Below, piece by piece: positions 1 to 6,157 of a stretch of DNA of 8,277 nt (its first letter is position 1; each line of letters starts with the position of its first letter). Both the position numbers and the translations under genes were made by a program. The notes under the pieces are model-generated. The model saw only the letters and a program-made list of their open reading frames with translations, was not told where the DNA came from and made no database searches. Source of the DNA: JAJFFW01 sp039197915 (lineage in GTDB: Bacteria; Pseudomonadota; Alphaproteobacteria; Caulobacterales; Parvularculaceae); NCBI GenBank assembly GCA_039197915.1, contig JBCCTV010000149.1, positions 1 through 8,277 on the forward strand, given 5' to 3'.

Positions 1-2
1 AT

Positions 3-80
3 CGCCCGATTGAACTTCAAGAGGCTCTAGAGCGCGGGGCCGAAGAAGCGGCGAACAGTCTGGCCCAGCCAGGCTCTTAA
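3..80 (+). CDS. C-terminal end of an unidentified protein (5' part outside window)
   Basis: One plus-strand frame is open from the window edge to a TAA at 78-80 and encodes 25 residues reading RPIELQEALERG followed by AEEAANSLAQPGS. The Glu/Ala-rich, helix-forming composition fits the C-terminal helix and tail of a real protein, while the other two plus frames hit stops within the first 30 bases. It would converge on the DUF4340 gene, leaving only 41 nt (81-121) between the two stops. I see no clear hairpin plus T-run terminator in that gap. The piece is too short to assign a family, and it could be chance read-through. Confidence 0.45.
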   Translation, partial: RPIELQEALERGAEEAANSLAQPGS

Positions 81-121
81 GTAATATTGCGGCCGAACGC
101 GGATCCCTGAGCGAGGTTTAG

Positions 122-1183
122 TCACCCGCCAGCAGGATCTTGAATAGTTTCTCTGGCTTGATCCGTTGGCTCAGACGGTTCGCTGGCTGGTTCAGCACTT
201 TGGACCTCTACCGGCGCCAAAAGCGTGTCCCTCGTAAAATCAACAACGCCGTCAATCCGATATCGGCTCGCATTGAAACGGTGCGGAAAATCAGAGCGCG
301 TGAAAATATATCGAGACGGGGGCGCTGGGGCCTCGTCATCTGTATTCGCATCAGCGATTTGTTCAGCTTCACTCTGCTCAGCGATAAATCGGTAGTCGAA
401 GGATTGCCCATCTGTTGTCGCGACCACTAGTGTCACAAGCGGCTGATCAAAACGGGTAACCAAGGCAGCGTCATTATCAGCGCCCCACTCAACGCGGTCA
501 AAGCTGAGCCGTGCGACTTCATCGATTAGATCTTTCACCGCTTGCTGATCGGTCGCCTCGCTCGGTCCAAGATCGGCAACGGTGAACTCATCACCAACGC
601 GCGCAATCGAGACGCCGTTTATCTCGAGTGATGCGATTTCGTCAGCCTTCAGGTTTAATACGTTTCGATCTAGCCAACCATCTACGTCCGCCTGCGCATC
701 TAACGCTTGAAACGGCACATTGAAAATCTCGTCCTGGCCGTCCGCACGCGCATAAATCTGTTTGAAGGATGGCGTGTCACCGAAATACAGGACGCGCTCT
801 TCATCGCCGGTTTTGATTTTGATACGCCGCTCAAAATCGTCTTCTGCGACGCGGAACCGTTTTGCCGATGCGCGGTTTTCAGCAACTGGCCAACCGCGCT
901 TCAATTCTGAGAGTGTATCGAGCAGCGCTTCGGCGCGATCGCCGGCAACGGGAAAGTCGCCTAGGCTTGGCGCGAGCCAGCCATCGCCGTCACGGGTCAA
1001 GCGCACTTCGCCCTCGTCATTGGCGATCAAAATTTCTGTGACATCCGATGGAGAGAACGAGGCGAGAGGCTCTGAACTCTTAAACGCCGCATTGTCAGAC
1101 TTGGTGAAAGTCAGCACCGCCGCAAGCACAACCTGAGCGGCGAGCACTGCCGATAGCCAAATGACAGGTTTTTTCAACATCAC
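122..1183 (-). CDS. DUF4340 domain-containing membrane-anchored protein
   Basis: This 353-residue protein has a short basic N-terminus and one hydrophobic helix (about residues 6-27). No lipobox cysteine is visible, so it is probably anchored in the inner membrane with its body in the periplasm. Residues about 60-270 match my recollection of DUF4340: the GDGWL strand near 66-70, the YFGDTPSFKQIYAR segment at 133-146 and the WLDRNVLNL segment at 170-178. The last ~35 residues are a low-complexity Glu/Pro/Ser/Thr tail. DUF4340 genes commonly follow GldA/GldFG-type ABC genes, as here (40 nt downstream of the fused permease), so it is probably an accessory subunit of that complex. Its biochemical role is unknown. 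Two adjacent starts are possible, GTG at 1183 and ATG at 1180; both sit behind the same ribosome binding site, and the choice changes only one residue. Confidence 0.9.
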   Translation of the reverse strand: MMLKKPVIWLSAVLAAQVVLAAVLTFTKSDNAAFKSSEPLASFSPSDVTEILIANDEGEVRLTRDGDGWLAPSLGDFPVAGDRAEALLDTLSELKRGWPVAENRASAKRFRVAEDDFERRIKIKTGDEERVLYFGDTPSFKQIYARADGQDEIFNVPFQALDAQADVDGWLDRNVLNLKADEIASLEINGVSIARVGDEFTVADLGPSEATDQQAVKDLIDEVARLSFDRVEWGADNDAALVTRFDQPLVTLVVATTDGQSFDYRFIAEQSEAEQIADANTDDEAPAPPSRYIFTRSDFPHRFNASRYRIDGVVDFTRDTLLAPVEVQSAEPASEPSEPTDQARETIQDPAGG

Positions 1184-1189
1184 TTACGT

Positions 1190-1195
1190 TCCCTC
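1190..1195 (-). promoter_or_regulatory. Ribosome binding site of the DUF4340 gene
   Basis: The minus strand reads GAGGGA here, 6 nt before the GTG at 1183 and 9 nt before the ATG at 1180. Both spacings are workable. The ATG has the better codon and a near-ideal distance, so it may be the true start. Confidence 0.6.
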
Positions 1196-1223
1196 ATGTC
1201 GTCGGTGCGTCTTCGCCTGGCGC

Positions 1224-4160
1224 TTATTCCGCAGCCTCAGGAGCGCTCGTCAACGCCGCTGCTTTTCGGTTAAGCGCACTGCCGCGCAGCACTCTTTGCA
1301 CGATGTAAACGCCGAGCAACAAGATAAATGCGAGGCCATAGTTCAACCATTCCCAAACCGCTTGCCCCTCAGGAGCCATTGGGGCGAGGGCCCTTGAAAA
1401 ACGACCACGCCGATTACGGATTTGAAGGAGCCCCGGGTCTTCAAGCGCCCAATCAACGGTGTTTGCCGCCAACAGTAACGCTCCCGGATTGGCCGCTTGT
1501 TCCAGCCCTGCTGCCAGCGCCAGCGCGTCGTCGGACATAAAACTCGCAGACCCATAAACGACCAGTCTGGCCGTTGACGGCGACGCCTCTAGTGTTGCGG
1601 CAAAAACCTGGTCGGTTTCAACGCCATCAATTTCCTCGCCGGCTTCAGCAGTTTCGTTTGCTTCGGCGGCAGTCCGCGCAGCGGCAATCAAAGGATTGTC
1701 TTTGCCAGCAAAGTAGGACGAAAACCCACCTTTCAGCGATACGCCGAGTACAGATGGCGCTGTCTCTTCCGGCGGCGGAAAGCCAAACATCGGGTGCCTA
1801 TCGAAATCCGGTATGACGTTAGTAGACGACGAGCGCCAGGACCGTTCGGAAGACCGGATCAACTCCGTGAACGTCCGATTTTCAATTTTCGTTTCGTCAA
1901 CGCTCAACGGCGAAGGCCACGCCATGGTCAGCCCGGGTAAGCCGGCGGTTGGCGCATCGCCGTCCGCGAGAGCGCCTGTTTCGATGTTCGCAAAATGCGG
2001 ATAGTCGAGCATTAGAAATTCTTGAACCTGAAATCCGCCGACATTGCGCGTCACAGGGACCGGAAACGGCGTGTTCCGTAAATCAAGCGTCATCTCGCCT
2101 TCAACCGTGACGCCGTGATGGGCGAGCCAGTCTTCAAGCCCTGACCGCGTCGGCGCAACTGAAATTTCCTGCGTCAGTTGAGGCTGAAACGCAGATGTTG
2201 CGACGACGACTGAACCGCCCCGCATCAAAAACTGGTCAATTGCGTATACGGACGCTTCATCGAGCTCTTTAGGGGAAACGACAAAAAGGATATCGGCGTC
2301 CTCCGGCGCGCGCCCGGACGATAAATCAGCGTCGCGCACGTCTGCGCCTTCGGAAAGGGCTGCGCGAAGCTCATTAAACTGAAGACCCGACGGCGGCAGG
2401 CCAAACTGCGGATTGCCGGGCGTCATTGGCGGCGTCGAAAGCGCCACCGTGCGAAGCGCCCCTGGGGTAAAGCGCTTCAGCTCCGATTCGATCTGGCGCT
2501 GCAGGCCGTCAAGTGAGAGGTCTTCTGGTAATGCGGCTTGCACCTGGCGACCGCCACTTTCGAGAATTAAATGGAACCAGAAGCGCGTTGGGTCAAAGAG
2601 GCCCGCACTATAGGGCTGAAGGCCAAGTTCCGTTTGCAGACTGATCGCTTGAACACCGCCATTCATATCTGGGTCGATAAATTGCGCGTCTAATTTGTCA
2701 CCGGCGGCTGCTTTATAATCCACAATCAGATTTCTGAGGTCCGCCGACAACTCACGTAAAGCATCCGGCAAGACATCATCGGGCGAAACATAGGCGCGCA
2801 ACGTCACAGGCTCGCTTAACCCCGCCCAAATATCGCCGCCCGAGCGATAACTTGTGAGAATTTTTTTTATAGCGCGCGTGATGTCGTATTCTGGGTTTCG
2901 CAGCTCAACTTCGATGTCGGCCCCGCCGCCCGTTTGTTTCACCTCGATCAGATCTCGAAAGCTCAGGGTTTCGAACTCGTCCCCGTACTGCACGACCACA
3001 TCAAAATAAGCGTTTGTAACCGACGCTTGGTATCGAGACGCCGTTTGAAAAGGCGCAGGTCGAATGCCGAACCGGCGACCCGCTTCCTCTTCAAGCTCGG
3101 GCTCTTCGATTGGGTCAATAATCTCCACACGGACGCGCCCTGCCCCCGCAATCTCATATTCGCGGATCAAGTCCTGCAGCCGCGGCGCAAGCGGGGCGAG
3201 CAATGCGTGGGTTTCTGCCGAAAAATATCCGCGGAGCAGGAGCGGCTCTTCCAATTGCCGTAAAACATCGCGCGTCGCGCGGGAAATCGAATAAATCCGG
3301 CCATCGGTGAGGTCCGCGCGGACGCCTGGCGCATTTTGAAGCCAAAAGTTTGCAGCAATCAGATTTGCCGCGACGAGGCCCGTAAGAGCGAGAGCGCGAT
3401 TATGCGCCTTTTTCGCGCTCGATCCCGCAGACCAGCGCAAACGCTCAAGGGAAAGAATATTCAGAACAATGAACACACCGAAAATGCTCAGGTAATAGTA
3501 TAAATCACGCAAGTCGATGACGCCGCGTGTGATTGACTGGAACCGTGAGCCGGCCCCAACAAGGCGCAAGAGCTCGCCGCCCTTGGAGCCGAATAGGCCC
3601 GTTAGGGTTTCGCTGCCGAGGATGAAAAAGAAACCGCAAATGAGCGTTGTTAGGATCAAGCTGACAATCTGGCTGTCGGTGCGTGCACTAACAAATAAGC
3701 CTATCGCGATATAGGCGGCCGCTAAGCAAAGTGTTGCTAAGTAGCCGCCAAGCACGGGGCCCCAATCAAGCGGCCCTAAAAAGGAAACCGTAATCGGCAA
3801 TGGAATCGTTAGAGCCAACGCCAAACCAACCAGCGCACGGCAGGCAGCAAATTTACCTAAAGCAATAGCGACCGGCGGCGCCGGGCTTGTCATCAGGAAT
3901 TCTAGTGTGCCGCTGCGGCGCTCTTCGCTCCATAGCCGCATGGTTATCGCCGCTACGAAAAATATGAGCAGGATTGGCATCCATGAAAAAAGCGGCCGAA
4001 GGTCGGCGATGTTCCTGGCAAAGAATTTCTCAGCCCAAAAGAAAGTGAAAAGGTTCACAGCGAGAAAGACGCCAATAAAGATCAGCGCTGTCAGCGATGT
4101 GAAAAAACCAGCGAACTCTTTGCGCGCAATACGCCCAGCAACAGAAGCGATCGTCGGCAT
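1224..4160 (-). CDS. Fused ABC-2 permease and GldG-type auxiliary protein
   Basis: At 978 residues this is a GldF-like permease joined to a GldG-like protein; many organisms encode these separately. Residues 1-240 form an ABC-2 permease with about six hydrophobic helices (near 21-42, 58-76, 105-128, 137-158, 164-185 and 221-237). They include the RLWSEERRSGTLEFLMTSP segment (75-93) typical of this family. Another helix (about 256-273) opens the GldG part, whose large periplasmic region (about 280-930) contains two related subdomains (303-350 and 448-497) and an ABC-auxiliary-type domain. The latter has DADILFVVSPKELDE at 621-635 and FLMRGGSVVVATS at 644-656. A final helix at about 938-957 anchors the C-terminus. 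It presumably forms the membrane part of an exporter powered by the upstream ATPase, 32 nt away. The substrate is unknown. The ATG at 4160 is preceded only by a weak GGGG, 7 nt upstream. Confidence 0.93.
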   Translation of the reverse strand: MPTIASVAGRIARKEFAGFFTSLTALIFIGVFLAVNLFTFFWAEKFFARNIADLRPLFSWMPILLIFFVAAITMRLWSEERRSGTLEFLMTSPAPPVAIALGKFAACRALVGLALALTIPLPITVSFLGPLDWGPVLGGYLATLCLAAAYIAIGLFVSARTDSQIVSLILTTLICGFFFILGSETLTGLFGSKGGELLRLVGAGSRFQSITRGVIDLRDLYYYLSIFGVFIVLNILSLERLRWSAGSSAKKAHNRALALTGLVAANLIAANFWLQNAPGVRADLTDGRIYSISRATRDVLRQLEEPLLLRGYFSAETHALLAPLAPRLQDLIREYEIAGAGRVRVEIIDPIEEPELEEEAGRRFGIRPAPFQTASRYQASVTNAYFDVVVQYGDEFETLSFRDLIEVKQTGGGADIEVELRNPEYDITRAIKKILTSYRSGGDIWAGLSEPVTLRAYVSPDDVLPDALRELSADLRNLIVDYKAAAGDKLDAQFIDPDMNGGVQAISLQTELGLQPYSAGLFDPTRFWFHLILESGGRQVQAALPEDLSLDGLQRQIESELKRFTPGALRTVALSTPPMTPGNPQFGLPPSGLQFNELRAALSEGADVRDADLSSGRAPEDADILFVVSPKELDEASVYAIDQFLMRGGSVVVATSAFQPQLTQEISVAPTRSGLEDWLAHHGVTVEGEMTLDLRNTPFPVPVTRNVGGFQVQEFLMLDYPHFANIETGALADGDAPTAGLPGLTMAWPSPLSVDETKIENRTFTELIRSSERSWRSSSTNVIPDFDRHPMFGFPPPEETAPSVLGVSLKGGFSSYFAGKDNPLIAAARTAAEANETAEAGEEIDGVETDQVFAATLEASPSTARLVVYGSASFMSDDALALAAGLEQAANPGALLLAANTVDWALEDPGLLQIRNRRGRFSRALAPMAPEGQAVWEWLNYGLAFILLLGVYIVQRVLRGSALNRKAAALTSAPEAAE
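2670..3254 (-). repeat. Internal duplication in the GldG part of the fusion protein
   Basis: Residues 303-350 (starting LEEPLLLRGYFS, ending VEIIDP) align with residues 448-497 (starting LSEPVTLRAYVS, ending AQFIDP). By hand I count roughly 18 identities over about 48 positions with one short gap, including the shared EP..LR.Y, L..LI..Y and IDP positions. The similarity seems to continue weakly into the following strands. This points to two copies of one periplasmic subdomain. Confidence 0.7.
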
Positions 4161-4192
4161 CGTCTAACCCCAGGGTTTATTAGGCTATTGAA

Positions 4193-5152
4193 TTAAGCGG
4201 CGGCGTTGATGCCGGTTTCTTGGTCGGCGTCGAAACGCTCACGTGAAATCTCCGAGAAGAGCGTTTCGAGATCGCGTTTCACGATTGTAAGCTCAAATAG
4301 ATCGGCGCCCGCGCTGACAAGCTTGCGCGCAGCATCCGCCGCAAAGGCGGCGCCGTCCTCACTTGAAATGGCGACGTCGACGCCAATGCCGGCGCCGTCG
4401 GCCGATGCCGGCTTTATGTCTGCAGCAGTATCGCCAAGCGCCTGGGCGACTTGAACCGGTGAGAATGAGGAAACGATCCGCATGCGCCTTTCAGATTGCA
4501 GCTCAGCCAGCGTCGAATCGACGGCGAGGCGCCCCCGGTCAATGATAATCGCCCGGTCGCACACCGCCTGCACTTCCTGCAGAATGTGCGTCGAAAGGAT
4601 AACCGTCGCGCTCGTTGCGAGATCTTTGATAAGGGCGCGCATTTGTTTGATTTGGGACGGATCAAGCCCGTTCGTCGGCTCGTCTAGAATAATATATTTT
4701 GGCGATCCGATAATCGCCTGGGCAACGCCTACCCGTTGGCGCAGACCGCGCGACAGCGCCGAGATGGGCGCACGGGCTTTTTCTTCGAGATTTGTCGCAG
4801 CAATGACCCGAGCGACTTCAGAGGCGCGCTTGCCTGGCTCCACACCCCGCAGCGAGGCGGCATAGTCAAGATAATCAAGGACAGCCATTTCGGGATAAAC
4901 CGGGCAGTTCTCGGGCAAATATCCGATCATCGCCTGCGCTGATCGGCGATCGGTAGAGACGTCAAATCCGCCAACGCTTGCGACGCCCGATGTTGGCTCC
5001 AAGAAACCCGTCAGCATCTTCATAACGGTCGTTTTGCCAGCGCCGTTATGGCCTAGGAGACCGACAACCTCGCCCTCTTGAATTGAAAAACTGACATCAG
5101 ATACAGCGACAAAATCGCCATACGTTCTCGTTAGGGTCTTCGCTTCGATCAC
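4193..5152 (-). CDS. ABC transporter ATP-binding protein, GldA/CcmA-like
   Basis: This 319-residue cytoplasmic ATPase carries all nucleotide-binding motifs in order: Walker A GHNGAGKTT (34-42), the Q-loop region IGYLPEN (76-82, Glu where many ABC ATPases have Gln), signature LSRGLRQRVGVAQA (133-146), Walker B YIILDEP (153-159), D-loop GLDP (162-165) and switch His in STHI (187-190). The R-G-L-R-Q-R form of the signature is typical of the GldA-like class that drives ABC-2 permeases. Residues about 210-319 form an accessory C-terminal domain. It is the first gene of the minus-strand operon and should power the fused permease that follows. The start is a GTG at 5150-5152, supported by the motif spacing: MIEAKTLTRTYGDFVAV is a normal N-terminal first strand. 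Confidence 0.95.
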   Translation of the reverse strand: MIEAKTLTRTYGDFVAVSDVSFSIQEGEVVGLLGHNGAGKTTVMKMLTGFLEPTSGVASVGGFDVSTDRRSAQAMIGYLPENCPVYPEMAVLDYLDYAASLRGVEPGKRASEVARVIAATNLEEKARAPISALSRGLRQRVGVAQAIIGSPKYIILDEPTNGLDPSQIKQMRALIKDLATSATVILSTHILQEVQAVCDRAIIIDRGRLAVDSTLAELQSERRMRIVSSFSPVQVAQALGDTAADIKPASADGAGIGVDVAISSEDGAAFAADAARKLVSAGADLFELTIVKRDLETLFSEISRERFDADQETGINAAA

Positions 5153-5404
5153 AATCTGCCAACCTTAATATGCCTGGCGCGTGCTGCCTTTCTAAAGGAG
5201 TAATTGAAGGCGAACGCTGGATGATCACCGGTGAGTTTGGAGGTCGCGCCTAAGATCGTCGCTATGTGCAAGAGGGTCATCTTTTTTTCAAGTCTGAAAC
5301 AGCTTTAAATTCCCGCGAGGATCTCGGCTCAAACTTGTGGGGTCGATGTCTCACGCAAAACGCCTACATCTTGAATTCCAATAACAAGGCAATGACGACG
5401 ATCG
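5153..5404. other. Divergent intergenic region between the two ABC operons
   Basis: These 252 nt must hold the promoters of both operons unless transcription enters from elsewhere. I find no convincing -35/-10 pair on either strand; the most AT-rich spots are CTTTAAATT at 5303-5311 and the T-run at 5282-5288. A perfect 10-bp palindrome, TCACCGGTGA, lies at 5225-5234 near the centre-left and is a weak operator candidate. I looked for a Zur-like AT-rich inverted repeat, because the right-hand operon suggests zinc, and saw none. An SD-like AAAGGAG at 5194-5200 is not followed by a credible gene. Confidence 0.5.
5163..5167 (-). promoter_or_regulatory. Ribosome binding site of the GldA-like ATPase
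   Basis: The minus strand reads TAAGG, 10 nt before the GTG start at 5152. It is a modest Shine-Dalgarno match but supports the GTG, since no ATG giving the same N-terminus is present. Confidence 0.5.
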
Positions 5405-6157
5405 ATGGTTTCACAGTCTCCGCGTGATTACGCCGTACGGATACAAAGCATGCGCTTTAAATGGCGCAACGCTGACGCCGACACACTCGCAATCAATGAG
5501 TTTGAGATTTCCAGAGGCGAGAGCGTTTTCCTGCAAGGCCCCAGCGGCAGTGGGAAGTCGACGCTCCTCAATATTATCGCGGGCGTCGCCGAACCGTACA
5601 GTGGCCGCGTCGATGTGCTAGGCGTTGATTTTACGAATGTTTCACCGTCGCAGCGGGACCGCCTGCGCGCCGACAGCATCGGCGTCATATTTCAGCTGTT
5701 TAACTTAGTCCCCTATCTGAGCGTACGAGAGAACGCGCTGCTTTCGTGCCGGTTCTCAAAGGCCCGGGCGGCTCGAGCGAGCGCTGAGGACGGAGATACC
5801 GGGGCGAGCGCCCAGCGATTGCTAGAACGGTTAGGGCTTGGCGAGCGCGCGATATTGGACAAACCGGCTCGCGCGTTGAGCGTGGGTCAGCAACAACGCG
5901 TCGCCGCCGCGCGGGCGCTCCTGGGCAAGCCAGGACTGGTCATTGCCGATGAACCAACGTCTGCGCTCGATCCCAAGACGCGGACCACATTCCTCGACGT
6001 GTTGTTTCATGAAACAAAGGCGAGCGGCGCCGCGCTTTTGTTTATCAGCCACGACCCAACCGTGGCGCAGAATTTCGACCGGCAAGTGTCTATGGAAACG
6101 TTGAACGCGGCAGCGCTAAACCACGACGACCAGGCATTTAAGGCGCGCACAGCATGA
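5405..6157 (+). CDS. ABC transporter ATP-binding protein, LolD/MacB-like
   Basis: This 250-residue ATPase belongs to the class that pairs with FtsX/MacB-type permeases. Visible motifs are Walker A GPSGSGKST (45-53), Q-loop IFQLFNLVPYLSV (95-107, the F-Q-x-F-N-L-x-P pattern of LolD/MacB/FtsE proteins), signature LSVGQQQRVAAARAL (158-172), Walker B LVIADEP (178-184), D-loop SALDP (186-190) and switch His in ISHD (214-217). The signature has Val where LSGGQ has its first Gly. It should bind and hydrolyse ATP on the cytoplasmic face and drive the permease, whose ATG overlaps this gene's stop as ATGA. The ATG at 5405 is the first start after an in-frame stop at 5393-5395. The only nearby SD-like AAGG is 15 nt away, so initiation may be weak. 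The next Met (residue 16) would remove the first strand and is less likely. Confidence 0.93.
   Translation: MVSQSPRDYAVRIQSMRFKWRNADADTLAINEFEISRGESVFLQGPSGSGKSTLLNIIAGVAEPYSGRVDVLGVDFTNVSPSQRDRLRADSIGVIFQLFNLVPYLSVRENALLSCRFSKARAARASAEDGDTGASAQRLLERLGLGERAILDKPARALSVGQQQRVAAARALLGKPGLVIADEPTSALDPKTRTTFLDVLFHETKASGAALLFISHDPTVAQNFDRQVSMETLNAAALNHDDQAFKARTA

Noticed and set aside
24..33. Perfect palindrome GCTCTAGAGC
   Set aside because: Ten-base palindromes are expected several times by chance in a window of this size, and this one lies inside the probable coding end.
762..1136. Long plus-strand ORF opposite the DUF4340 gene, and similar plus-strand ORFs at 3907-4167 and 4482-4865
   Set aside because: They are antisense shadows of well-supported minus-strand genes; their Ser/Arg-rich products match no family and have no convincing ribosome binding sites.
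5221..5253. Ten-codon ORF (MITGEFGGRA) in the divergent region with GAAGG 10 nt upstream
   Set aside because: It is too short to support, has no known counterpart that I recognise, and is not positioned as an obvious leader of either operon.
5282..5288. Run of seven T as a rho-independent terminator
   Set aside because: No GC-rich hairpin precedes it on the plus strand, and no gene ends nearby.
5392..5427. Eleven-residue ORF starting at ATG 5392 that overlaps the start of the LolD-like ATPase
   Set aside because: The AAGG in front is only 2 nt from this ATG, too close for a normal ribosome binding site; a leader-peptide role would be speculation.
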